Assembly (NCBI GenBank): GCA_964609965.1
Contig: CAZSTS010000012.1
Span: forward strand, 1-64,000
Direction of reading: 5' to 3'
Source: JAHJDR01 sp964609965
GTDB lineage: Bacteria; UBA10199; JADGCS01
DNA: 64,000 nucleotides
Part shown: in pieces, positions 33,666 through 42,240 of the stretch
Layout: each line of letters opens with the position of its first letter
How positions within the stretch are numbered: position 1 is the stretch's first letter
Program-made: the position numbers and the translations under genes
Notes under the pieces: model-generated
Told to the model about the DNA's origin: nothing
Database searches by the model: none
What the model saw: only the letters and a program-made list of their open reading frames with translations

Positions 33666-36505
33666 AAGACCTCTTTATCTTTTTTATAAAGGCCGATGTT
33701 TTTGATAAGCTCACCCTCTTTTGGCTGAACAGCTTTTTTTCCATCAGCCCTGAGATACACAACAGACAAAGCTCGCGTACCCTTGTCGAGGGCTTTTTCA
33801 TAAACCTTTTTTAACTCTTGTTTTGTGCTTTTTTTGAGAACAGCAATCACGTCTTTTCTATAATCAAAATTACCACCTTCATATAAAGCCCCCGTTGTGA
33901 TAAACCGATGCCACTCATCTACAGTTTCTAATTTTTCTTCAAGGCGCTTAATCGCAGAAGTTTTATAGGTATCAAACTCCTCATCAGATAGAGCGTCCAT
34001 CTTTGCTACCCTCTCTTCTAACCAAGGCATTACCTGCTCTGCCAAATACACAGGGTCATAATCACCAGATTGAATGAGAAAGCGCAATCCAAAAACGTTT
34101 CGAAAATAATCTGGCCCTGTGTAAACAACATAACCTAATTGTCTTTTTGACCGCATCTCCGTAAAAAAATCTGTCTGAAAATAAGCATCACCTAAAAGCA
34201 AATAAGCCTTTAATTTAGCATCTCGAGGTCCAAAGATAAAACTAGCCATCCAGCAATTGTTATCGGTTTTTGTCTTAGGCAATAAGTAAACATTTGAGCC
34301 AAGCCCCAATTTGACAACATCCCTCTGTAAGCGACGCTCTTTTGGCAACACCTTTGCCCCTAATTCTGCATACAAAGTGTCGACAAGCTTTTCCATGTCC
34401 TTAGCTTGCAAATTGCCATATGCCACAGCCTCAATTCCAATCTCTTTATAAATTTCTTGTGCAAATTCTTTTACATCAGCCAATGTAATTGTATCGAGAG
34501 AAGGATAGTCATCACGATGAATGGCGTGTTTATGAAGAAGGTTCAGTAGATGATAACTCGCCTGTTCATAAGCTTGATTATAGGGCCAGCTGTCGAGAAC
34601 TCTTTGATAATTCTTTTTCAAATCATCAAACTGAGCTTCATTAATAGATATGACTTTTAAACGCTTAATGTATTCAGTCATGACAAAAGGAATTTTGTCA
34701 GAATAGCCCGAAAACGAAACGAGAATCCCCCGATCATCTCTATCGATGTGATAAGCCATTCCCGCGGCATTCAAATAATAAGCCCACTCTATATGACTTA
34801 AATAAAGAGCTTCTCGATACATCAAGGACAAAAGTCTGGCCCTGGGCGATTCATTGACTTTATCAGTCAGAATCTTAAGAGAGACCTCTGCCTTGGGAAT
34901 CCCCAAAGCCTTGTCTTGCATAAACCAAAAAACACCCCTTTGATCGTCAACAACCTTATAAGCTGTATGGTGCTCATCATCACCGAGTTTATCAAGGTTG
35001 GAAGGAATAAATATGTTCTGTTGAGGATAAAAAAGATCTTTATGCAATGATGTTTTATTCCACTGTTCGGTTTTTTTATTCGAAAAATAACTCACACCAT
35101 ACTGCACACCATAATGCTCTTCCTGAGAAGATGTCTTAGCATTCGGCGCAATCAACATCAGTGCCATGTGCTGAGGATTAATATAGCTGAGTATATCACT
35201 AAATCCTTCTTGAGAATATTTATAAAACAAATCTGTTATTTTATCGATTTTGAGCGGATCAACATGATGCATCCAGTTCGAAATAGACTCGACTTCACGC
35301 AATCCTTTTTGAGGTGAACGAAACATGTAATTCACTTCACCCATCTTCTTTTTTTCATCAAAAAACCAAGGCTTGAGACCTTCTTTTTTAAGCATTTGAA
35401 TATAAGAGAAAAAGCAAGAAAGAATCTGATCAGTTTGCGCCATACCTTTATCAGTGAGGTTTATCACTACTCTCAGCTGAGACATATAGCCTTTTGTTAA
35501 AACCCCTGTACCAAGCTCCGTCACAAGGTTTTCTTTTTTGAGAAGAGAAAGCAGAGACCCTTTACCTTCATGCCCCACAAGAGACGCCAAGAGGTAATGG
35601 GGTTTTGATTCTAGATAATTGTAAAAAGTGGGGAGCTCAAAAACCAATTTTAAAACTTTACGATGGCTCACAGGTTTTATCTGAGCAAAAGGGGTTCCTT
35701 TTTCAAAATCGATAACCTTTTCTTCAAACTTGGGCCTGGCTAAATTTTTATTTTGGATAGTCGAAAAAATTTCTTTTGCCCATGCTTCCATGTCATCTAG
35801 GCTATGGTTTGATTTTAGCACAAGCTTCATGAGGTTCGCTGAATAATATTTTTGGTAAAAATCTATCAGAACATCTCTTGTGCTTGATTGCAGTGTTTTG
35901 AGATTACCTGTAGTAAAACGACTTGCAGGATGTTCTTTTTGCGATAAGAGCATCAAGACCCGCTCTTCTCTCCAACCATCATTTTGGATGTTTTTTTGAT
36001 GTTCAGAGTTGACAGCCTGCCTTTCTCTATCAACATAGTCAGCATCAAAAAGAGGCGCGATAAAAAATTGCGCAAACCGATCTAGAGCCCCTTCAAAGGC
36101 ATCGTGTTTGACGATGAAATGGAAATTTGTGTCTTCAGCATCTGTGTAAGCGTTTGTATGCCCTCCGTTTGCCTCAATATATTTGTGATACTCATCAACT
36201 GAAGGGTATTTCTTTGAACCCATAAAAAGCATGTGCTCAATAAAATGAGCCAGGCCTTGATGCTCTTTTGGATTAGATAGACTCCCTACACCCACATCCA
36301 TGGCCGCTGAAGAGCGCTCAGCCTTGGAATCTGAAATCAAGAGAACTTCGAGTTTATTGGGAAGAGTGATCTTTCTTAAGTGTCTTTCTTGGTCCCGCTT
36401 TGATTTTGAAATATCGAGTAATGTAGATTTGTAATTCCCTGATGAGCACGAAACAAAAAGGAAGAGAATGAGAAATACGGGTAATATTTTTCTGAAATTA
36501 GTCAT
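33662..36505 (-). CDS. Insulinase-family (M16) zinc peptidase lipoprotein
   Basis: 947 aa from the ATG at 36505 (MTNFRKILPVFLILFLFVSC), which gives a clean lipobox signal at Cys20. The inverted zinc motif HFIEHMLFMGS (HxxEH) near residue 85 and the downstream YTDAEDTNFHF region are those of pitrilysin/insulysin. Four M16 half-domains are expected at this length; the C-terminal half lacks the metal motif, as usual. Predicted role: degradation of peptides in the periplasm or on the outer membrane. The gene stands alone on its transcript. Confidence 0.92.
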   Translation of the reverse strand: MTNFRKILPVFLILFLFVSCSSGNYKSTLLDISKSKRDQERHLRKITLPNKLEVLLISDSKAERSSAAMDVGVGSLSNPKEHQGLAHFIEHMLFMGSKKYPSVDEYHKYIEANGGHTNAYTDAEDTNFHFIVKHDAFEGALDRFAQFFIAPLFDADYVDRERQAVNSEHQKNIQNDGWREERVLMLLSQKEHPASRFTTGNLKTLQSSTRDVLIDFYQKYYSANLMKLVLKSNHSLDDMEAWAKEIFSTIQNKNLARPKFEEKVIDFEKGTPFAQIKPVSHRKVLKLVFELPTFYNYLESKPHYLLASLVGHEGKGSLLSLLKKENLVTELGTGVLTKGYMSQLRVVINLTDKGMAQTDQILSCFFSYIQMLKKEGLKPWFFDEKKKMGEVNYMFRSPQKGLREVESISNWMHHVDPLKIDKITDLFYKYSQEGFSDILSYINPQHMALMLIAPNAKTSSQEEHYGVQYGVSYFSNKKTEQWNKTSLHKDLFYPQQNIFIPSNLDKLGDDEHHTAYKVVDDQRGVFWFMQDKALGIPKAEVSLKILTDKVNESPRARLLSLMYREALYLSHIEWAYYLNAAGMAYHIDRDDRGILVSFSGYSDKIPFVMTEYIKRLKVISINEAQFDDLKKNYQRVLDSWPYNQAYEQASYHLLNLLHKHAIHRDDYPSLDTITLADVKEFAQEIYKEIGIEAVAYGNLQAKDMEKLVDTLYAELGAKVLPKERRLQRDVVKLGLGSNVYLLPKTKTDNNCWMASFIFGPRDAKLKAYLLLGDAYFQTDFFTEMRSKRQLGYVVYTGPDYFRNVFGLRFLIQSGDYDPVYLAEQVMPWLEERVAKMDALSDEEFDTYKTSAIKRLEEKLETVDEWHRFITTGALYEGGNFDYRKDVIAVLKKSTKQELKKVYEKALDKGTRALSVVYLRADGKKAVQPKEGELIKNIGLYKKDKEVF

Positions 36506-36533
36506 ATCATCCCCAAACAAATAAGATTTTTAG

Positions 36534-36672
36534 TTGTTTCATAATTTCTGAAGGAGTAAGTTCAGCCTAACGAGAAAACCTTCATCCTACTACTCATGCA
36601 TCGCTCACCTCATTTAACCAACCCTTCTCTGGACTAACGGCCAACGCAGCGACTAAAGAAATTATGAAGCAA
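36534..36672. repeat. Palindromic intergenic repeat, copy 1
   Basis: Terminal arms TTGTTTCATAATTTCT (36534-36549) and AGAAATTATGAAGCAA (36657-36672), complementary with one G-T pair. Inside are the conserved blocks AAGTTCAGCCTAACGAGAAA and ACGGCCAACGCAGCGACT, shared with 42060-42212. The right arm covers the last codons of cinA. The arms differ in sequence from those of copy 2 but pair equally well. Confidence 0.75.
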
Positions 36673-37906
36673 TTAAAAATCGCCTCAGAACAACCGAGCC
36701 CACAAGAACCCTAAACATCTCTCTAGAATATCCAAAATGATATTCTTTGTTAATAAGCCTGCCATCACAAAGTGTGGCAATGTGAACTGTGCCAATAGGT
36801 TTATCTTTTGTTCCCCCTGTGGGCCCTGCCACGCCTGTCACAGCAGCTGCAAAATCACTCTTTGTTATTTTTTGGATACTACGCACCATGGCCTCAGCAC
36901 ATTGAGAACTCACAGCCCCATGGTCTTTGAGTATTTTTGAATCGACAGCTAACAAGGATTCCTTCATCTCATTGGAATAAGAAACAACACCACCCAAAAA
37001 CACTTTGCTAGCACCACTGACTGAAGTGATACGGCTAGCCAAGAGACCTCCTGTGCATGATTCTGCTACAGAAACAGTTTTTTTCTTGGCAATGAGTTTT
37101 TTCACAACAGCTTCTTCTAAAGTTTCATCCTTGTTTTCAGAGTAGATGTATTTTCCCACTCTTTCTTTGATAAGACTCACGACTTTTTCTAGATCTTTTT
37201 TGGCTTTGTTTGGGTTTTTGTCCCACACAGAAACCTTGAGTGATATTTCGGGAAAACTAAATCTAAATCCTATGCGCGCGTTTTGAATATGTAAGCGATC
37301 ATGCGTGAGATCTTTTAATTGACGATCTAGCTCACTCTCTGTACTTCCAAAGGTCTTTAAAAATGCTGTGACGAAATGGGTGTCGGGCTTTGTTTTTTTA
37401 AGCATTTGAGGGAAAACATGTTCTTCGAAAATAAACTTCATTTCTTTAGGTACGCCTGGCATGAAATAATAATCGGTTTTTTTGAAGGCATAATAAACAC
37501 CCGGTGCCGTTCCATATTTATTGGAAAGAGCCTTGCCCCCCTTTGGAATGAGCGCTAATTTGCGGTTATTTTCTTCAATGGGAATATTTCTGGTTTGATA
37601 CCATTCAGTGAGATATTTTAATGAGGCCTCATCCCAAACAAGCTCTGTATCAAAAGTCTTTGCCGCTACTTCGATTGTAAAGTCATCAACAGTAGGTCCC
37701 AACCCCCCTGTACATAAAACCACATCAGCGCGCTCAGCTGCCTTGAGCAAGGCTTCTTGAATTGCCGCATCATCATCACGCACTCCTGTGTGAAATTCAA
37801 CTTTGAAACCCTTGTCCCAACAAGAGCTAGAAAGATACTGCTTATTTGTGTCTAAGATATCACCAGAGAGGAGTTCATCACCAATTGTGAGGATTTCTAT
37901 TATCAT
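36662..37906 (-). CDS. cinA: CinA family protein (nicotinamide-nucleotide amidase)
   Basis: 414 aa from the ATG at 37906, whose first base is the last base of the upstream gene's stop (TGATG). The N-terminal molybdopterin-binding-like domain has EILTIGDELLSGDILDTN and VVLCTGGLGPTVDD. The C-terminal CinA domain has SVAESCTGGLLASRIT and VTGVAGPTGGT, with the amidase serine in ESCTGG. CinA recycles NMN to nicotinic acid mononucleotide and hydrolyses ADP-ribose-type pyrophosphates in several bacteria. Both domains are present. Confidence 0.93.
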   Translation of the reverse strand: MIIEILTIGDELLSGDILDTNKQYLSSSCWDKGFKVEFHTGVRDDDAAIQEALLKAAERADVVLCTGGLGPTVDDFTIEVAAKTFDTELVWDEASLKYLTEWYQTRNIPIEENNRKLALIPKGGKALSNKYGTAPGVYYAFKKTDYYFMPGVPKEMKFIFEEHVFPQMLKKTKPDTHFVTAFLKTFGSTESELDRQLKDLTHDRLHIQNARIGFRFSFPEISLKVSVWDKNPNKAKKDLEKVVSLIKERVGKYIYSENKDETLEEAVVKKLIAKKKTVSVAESCTGGLLASRITSVSGASKVFLGGVVSYSNEMKESLLAVDSKILKDHGAVSSQCAEAMVRSIQKITKSDFAAAVTGVAGPTGGTKDKPIGTVHIATLCDGRLINKEYHFGYSREMFRVLVGSVVLRRFLIAS

Positions 37907-39549
37907 CAAAAATTCTCAAATGTCTCATCATCTTCATCGAGTGTTGTTTCTTCGATTGTTTTACCTTTGCCTGTCTTTACTGTTTTTACTTTTTTTGATT
38001 TATACACTTTTTTTGTTCGTGGTTCTACAGGAGCTTTTTTTGGTGAAGATGAAGGGGAATCTTTTGTAGCTGTTGTGCCATCGCCTTCGACAATGACCTC
38101 TGAAGAGTCTTTGTATTTTTTGACAACCACAGCCCTGGTATTAGGGTCTGCTATGGCTTTCTTGGATTCAAGCTCTTTGAGCGCCTCTGTGTAAGAATCA
38201 TTTTTCTTACCTGTGATTGTATTAACCCCAACCACACCTCGCCTGGTGACCTTTTCTTCGAGTTGCTCTGGCTTGATATAGGTAAACAATGTGCGACGAT
38301 TAAGTGCTCGATTTGCATCAGAAGAATTATCAACAACAGGGTAATCCTCGCCAAGACCGACCCAAACAATGTCTTTAGGATTCAAGCCATGAGAGATAAT
38401 GGACTTTGCTGCCTTTTTAGCCCTCCGTTCAGACAGGCTTCGGTTATAGGGCCTTGAGCCAACAGAATCTGTGTGCCCAACAAGATAGATAGGACCAAGA
38501 TCTGGGTTATCTTCTAAAATCTTAGCGATAGACTTTATTTTTTGATCGTAAAAAGGATCTACGCGAGAACCATCTGTGGGATAATAAATAGTAAGCTCTT
38601 TAAGCTCTTTTTCGATTTTTTCGATTTTTGTTTCGATGATCCTTATTTTTGTACGAGGAAGAAGATGGTCATAGGTAACCTTTAAACCCATCCGTAGATC
38701 AGGGGTTCCATACCCATTGCCTATACCTATCCCACCAAAACCTGTCACCTTGAGTTGATAATCAGCCAAAAAACCTTTTGAAACACCGATTTTGATATCG
38801 AAAGGGCTTTGGATTTCGGTCTGAAAAAAATCTTTTAGCACTGTGGCTCCGCTGAGCTCAAGAAAGGCGCCTAAATCATTATCTGGCATAATATTGAAAT
38901 GGTAAGCCGCTGTGTAAAGGAGTTCGCTCGCCACATCTAAATTAAGAAAAGTTTCTTGGGCTCTGAAGCGTAGGCCTAAATTGAGTCCAAAATAGTGTTG
39001 TTTGTATTCAACATCACCCACAGCCAACAAGCCACCAGTGAGTGAAGAATCTCCAACAAAATTTCCTGACATTCCAGTGGGAAAACTCACAAAAGGAACA
39101 GCAGAAAAACCAATACCAAGTTGATTGCTGTCTCGAGGGACAATATTATAGATCCCAGAAAGCATGATATCACCAAAGCTAAGAGGGGTTTCCATAGTAA
39201 CATTGGTTAAACTCTGAATATTTCTGGTTATATGAAAAGGAATACCAAGACTAATGGCAACGCGATCAGAAAAGCTGTAGCTCGCATTAAAATCAAAGGT
39301 ATAAAGACTGTCGACAATCCCGAGTACGCGAACGTTGCCTGCTGAATTACCAAATTCAAACGGTTGATGGGCGTAATTAAAACCAAAACCGAGTGTGAGT
39401 GTATCGGTTGGTTTTGGTTGTGATTCAACCAATAATAAAGTCCTGCCACCAGGAAAATAATAACGCAGTAGCTGAGAATTAAAGGCAAATGCTTGTATTG
39501 AAACAATACAGACAACCAATATTGTGAGAACAAAAATTATCTTTTTCAT
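37906..39549 (-). CDS. OmpA-family outer membrane protein with barrel and basic tail
   Basis: 547 aa. Signal peptide MKKIIFVLTILVVCIVSIQAFA. Residues about 25-300 show alternating amphipathic strands rich in Gly, Phe and Tyr, as expected for an outer-membrane barrel. The peptidoglycan-binding OmpA domain follows near 325-430: YLVGHTDSVGSRPYNRSLSE then RRAKKAAKSI, and NRALNRRTLF. The last 110 residues are Lys/Thr/Glu-rich and low in complexity. It would link the outer membrane to peptidoglycan. Coupled by one-base overlap to cinA. Confidence 0.85.
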   Translation of the reverse strand: MKKIIFVLTILVVCIVSIQAFAFNSQLLRYYFPGGRTLLLVESQPKPTDTLTLGFGFNYAHQPFEFGNSAGNVRVLGIVDSLYTFDFNASYSFSDRVAISLGIPFHITRNIQSLTNVTMETPLSFGDIMLSGIYNIVPRDSNQLGIGFSAVPFVSFPTGMSGNFVGDSSLTGGLLAVGDVEYKQHYFGLNLGLRFRAQETFLNLDVASELLYTAAYHFNIMPDNDLGAFLELSGATVLKDFFQTEIQSPFDIKIGVSKGFLADYQLKVTGFGGIGIGNGYGTPDLRMGLKVTYDHLLPRTKIRIIETKIEKIEKELKELTIYYPTDGSRVDPFYDQKIKSIAKILEDNPDLGPIYLVGHTDSVGSRPYNRSLSERRAKKAAKSIISHGLNPKDIVWVGLGEDYPVVDNSSDANRALNRRTLFTYIKPEQLEEKVTRRGVVGVNTITGKKNDSYTEALKELESKKAIADPNTRAVVVKKYKDSSEVIVEGDGTTATKDSPSSSPKKAPVEPRTKKVYKSKKVKTVKTGKGKTIEETTLDEDDETFENF

Positions 39550-39594
39550 GGTCTGATTTTATAATGAATCAGGTGCTGAAATGCAATTTTTGAA

Positions 39595-39861
39595 TTACCA
39601 CTGGAAAACAAAGAGGCAAATGAACACAAAACGGCAGATTGTTAAGGCAGTCCTATAAATCATGGGGTTGAGGTGGGCATTCTTCTTTAAGTAGAAATGC
39701 ATAAATACGCCTAAAAAATAAGTCAGATAAAAGAACAGAAGACTGATTTTTTTGATCAACGCAAAATCAGAAAAACCAAACGCCTGCACTCTTCTGAACA
39801 CAACGATTGAAAAGAATACAATGAGAATAAATGATAACATCTGATAACGATTTTTTTTCAT
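39595..39861 (-). CDS. Small membrane protein
   Basis: 88 aa from the ATG at 39861 (MKKNRYQMLSFILIVFFS), with GGGGAAA upstream. About three hydrophobic segments: 8-24, 34-52 and 68-86. No family recognised. It follows trmFO with eight bases between the trmFO stop and this start, so it is likely in the same transcript. Confidence 0.6.
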   Translation of the reverse strand: MKKNRYQMLSFILIVFFSIVVFRRVQAFGFSDFALIKKISLLFFYLTYFLGVFMHFYLKKNAHLNPMIYRTALTICRFVFICLFVFQW

Positions 39862-39869
39862 AATTTCCC

Positions 39870-39902
39870 CTAGAACCCGAGATCCTGAGACCCCGAGGTC
39901 CA
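39870..39902. repeat. GAACCCGAGATCCTGAGACC stutter at trmFO 3' end
   Basis: The last codons of trmFO (encoding GSQDLGF) and its stop are made of CCTGAGACCCCGAG words, so the C-terminus of TrmFO is repeat-derived. Confidence 0.65.
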
Positions 39903-41348
39903 TTGCGAAAAAGCTTCCCTCGCCCTTTCAACCTGGCGTTGTTTTCTTTCGGCCTTTCGGCACTTGGTTTCGAAAGGAGCAAAGAGACCAAAATTTACAT
40001 TCATGGGCTGAAAATGTTCAGGATCAGCGTGGAGAACATGATGAACCAAGGCTCCTAGCGCTGTTGTTTGTGGGGGCATTTGAACACCAACCTGGCTTAA
40101 CCCTACATACAAGCCAATGGCGGCCGATTCTACATAACCTTCACACCCAGCTATTTGACCTGCAAAATGAAGATTGGGAAAAGTTTTCAACTCAAAGCTC
40201 TCATTGAGTAAAATAGGTGAACTGATGAATGTGTTTCTGTGCATCGAGCCCAAACGTAGAAATTTAGCATCCGCCAACCCTGGTATCATTCTAATGATCC
40301 TTTTTTGGTCTCCGTGACGCATGCGAGTTTGAAACCCGACCATGTTGTAGAGTGTATCGTGAAGATTGTCTTGGCGAAGCTGGACAACAGCATAGAGATC
40401 GTTCTTCGTGCCTCGTTCTTCGTTCCTCGAACTTGTATCTTGTATCCCGCGACCCTGTGATCCTGCGACCCTTATTTCATCATGCATCATTTTCTGCTTC
40501 CACAACCCCACAGGCTTAAGCGGGCCATACCTTAACGTCTCGTCTCCGCGCCGGACCATCTCTTCGATAGGAAGACAGCCATCAAAAAAGCACGCCTTGT
40601 CAAATTCGTGAACAGGGGCAAGCTCTGCGTTTTTGATTTCGGTGATGAATCGATAATACTCATCCTTGTCCATGGGACAGTTGATGTAGTCACCTTCGAC
40701 CTTCGTGTCCTCGTTTTTTCGTGTCTTCGTATCCTCAATTCCCCCATACCGATTTGCCCTAAACGCCACACGCATATCAATACTCTCTTTTTCAATAATG
40801 GGAGCTATGGCATCGTAGAAATAAAGATGCTCTTTTCCTGTCTTTTCTTGAATCCAGGTAGCGAGCGTATCATCTGTGAGAGGACCTGTGGCAATAACTG
40901 CCTGTTCACAGTTGATACTTTGGCCTGATTCTAAAAGAACCTGTATCAGGTGCTGAGATTTTTCAAATCCAATGACAGTATCATTCACGAAAGTAATTTG
41001 ATTAAGAGAATGTAATTGATTTGTCACAAAGGTTGAAAACCTTTCACGGTCAACCGCCAAAGCCCCTCCAGCAGGAACCTTTGTTTCGAGCGCTGCTTTG
41101 ATAATAAGAGAGTCTAATGCTGCCATCTCTTCTTTGAGAAGACCCACGGCATTTTTTGAATCACTCCCTCGAAAAGAGTTTGAACAAACAAGTTCGGCTG
41201 CCATATCTGATTGATGAGCTGGTGATGTTTTTTTGGGCCGCATCTCAACAAGACAGACCTGAATACCACGCTTAGCAAGCTGCCAAGCACATTCAGAACC
41301 TGCTAGCCCTGCCCCGATAATGCAGACTGGATAGGTCTTTGCTTCCAT
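39870..41348 (-). CDS. trmFO: Folate-dependent tRNA m5U54 methyltransferase TrmFO, with two insertions
   Basis: 492 aa; typical TrmFO proteins are about 435-450. FAD-binding start CIIGAGLAGSECAWQLA, then EMRP, ELVCSNSFRGSD and GFQTRMRHGDQKRII are characteristic. TrmFO uses methylenetetrahydrofolate and FAD to methylate U54 in the tRNA T-loop. Two low-complexity insertions explain the extra length. Residues about 204-218 (EDTKTRKNEDTKVE) lie just before GDYINCPMDK. Residues about 290-318 (DEIRVAGSQGRGIQDTSSRN and onward) lie just before YAVVQLRQDN. Both are encoded by stutter-repeat DNA. Confidence 0.94.
   Translation of the reverse strand: MEAKTYPVCIIGAGLAGSECAWQLAKRGIQVCLVEMRPKKTSPAHQSDMAAELVCSNSFRGSDSKNAVGLLKEEMAALDSLIIKAALETKVPAGGALAVDRERFSTFVTNQLHSLNQITFVNDTVIGFEKSQHLIQVLLESGQSINCEQAVIATGPLTDDTLATWIQEKTGKEHLYFYDAIAPIIEKESIDMRVAFRANRYGGIEDTKTRKNEDTKVEGDYINCPMDKDEYYRFITEIKNAELAPVHEFDKACFFDGCLPIEEMVRRGDETLRYGPLKPVGLWKQKMMHDEIRVAGSQGRGIQDTSSRNEERGTKNDLYAVVQLRQDNLHDTLYNMVGFQTRMRHGDQKRIIRMIPGLADAKFLRLGSMHRNTFISSPILLNESFELKTFPNLHFAGQIAGCEGYVESAAIGLYVGLSQVGVQMPPQTTALGALVHHVLHADPEHFQPMNVNFGLFAPFETKCRKAERKQRQVERAREAFSQWTSGSQDLGF
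40391..40474. repeat. Stutter repeat inside trmFO, second insertion
   Basis: TTCGTGCCTCGTTCTTCGTT words followed by CTTGTATCCCGCGACCCTGT and GATCCTGCGACCC words. Two stutter families are fused in one in-frame insertion. Confidence 0.7.
40698..40736. repeat. Stutter repeat inside trmFO, first insertion
   Basis: CTTCGTGTCCTCGTTTTTTC and CGTGTCTTCGTATCC words. They match the second half of the insertion inside mutS in both word and strand style. Confidence 0.7.
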
Positions 41349-41395
41349 GCTGTGGACCTATAGGTGGAAGCTTAGAATTCGTCAAAAGGTTCTAT

Positions 41396-41475
41396 TGGCG
41401 TCTAGAGTCTAGCGTCTGGCGTACAACGTGTTTCTCTTCCATTGGATCGTTGGATCGTAGGCGCGTAGGCTCATT
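41396..41475. repeat. TCTAGAGTCTAGCG and GGATCGTAGG stutter repeats
   Basis: GTCTAGAGTCTAGCGTCTGG words followed by TTGGATCGTTGGATCGTAGG words fill the 127-bp gap between trmFO and the 68-aa gene. Confidence 0.65.
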
Positions 41476-41682
41476 TTAGTCCGCCAACGACTCCATATAT
41501 TCTTCGAATTCTTCACGGCTTTCAAAGAAAGTGATTTGATTGGCTGAATCTCTTATTGGTTTGGGTTTTTTGCGCCCAATGGTAACCACCTTAGAACATT
41601 GTTTAGTAATGTTTTCTATATTTTTGAGTGCCCTCTTTTGCTTTTGTTTTTTACTCTTTTTCCTCACGGTTTTGATGGCCAT
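41476..41682 (-). CDS. Small basic hypothetical protein
   Basis: 68 aa from the ATG at 41682 (MAIKTVRKKSKKQKQKRALK), preceded by AAAGGAGA. The N-terminal 20 residues are strongly basic; the C-terminus is acidic (ESREEFEEYMESLAD). No domain is recognised; the basic part could bind nucleic acid. Confidence 0.6.
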   Translation of the reverse strand: MAIKTVRKKSKKQKQKRALKNIENITKQCSKVVTIGRKKPKPIRDSANQITFFESREEFEEYMESLAD

Positions 41683-42059
41683 ACATTCTCCTTTGCATTT
41701 CAAAACCCCACCAAGCACCAAGTGTATTGTTAGCAATTAGGGTGCCAAAATAGTAGAAACTTAAAATCTATTTCCAGCCAAAATAGCTTTTGATATTAAC
41801 AAATTAGTAATAGTTACTCTGAGTTGAACTTGTAAAACAGAAATTATGCGTCAAAAAACAGACGGGCTTTAAATATTGCGACAAAGAGTCATCGGTATGA
41901 TAAAATTTGGCAAATAAATCACATTCTTAATCAAAAAAGGCAAACCTCAACAAAAACAAAGACTAACAAAACACTTGATCTTTTCCCCCATAATCTGACA
42001 CAAGATCCGGCCTAACCGATTACATATATAAGAGTAATTGGAAACTATGCAAAAAGCAG
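41683..42059. other. Gap without recognised gene
   Basis: The left part of the 558-bp gap between the 68-aa gene and topA. It is AT-rich. A TAAATATTGCGACAAA word at about 41871-41886 also occurs at about 8724-8739. No promoter, RNA or gene can be named with confidence. Confidence 0.4.
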
Positions 42060-42212
42060 CTTGAATGACTAATGATTCTTCTAAAGGAGCAAGTTCAGCC
42101 TAACGAGAAATCATAGATTTTTTGCAAAAATGTCGTTTTTTCTCTTTTAACTGGCTCCTCACTGAAATGACGGCCAACGCAGCGACTGACAAAGAATTAA
42201 TAGTCATTCAAG
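42060..42212. repeat. Palindromic intergenic repeat, copy 2
   Basis: 21-bp terminal arms CTTGAATGACTAATGATTCT(T) at 42060-42080 and their near-complement at 42192-42212, with two mismatches. Inner blocks AAGTTCAGCCTAACGAGAAA (42091-42110) and ACGGCCAACGCAGCGACT (42170-42187) are shared with 36534-36672. It lies 28 bases upstream of topA. Confidence 0.75.
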
Positions 42213-42240
42213 TTCAAAATCGTCATATAGAGGTTATATA

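Noticed and set aside
42084..42190. Known riboswitch before topA
   Set aside because: The conserved blocks do not match the consensus cores I know (c-di-GMP, SAM, TPP, cobalamin, glycine, ykkC, twister), and a second copy lies at the end of cinA.
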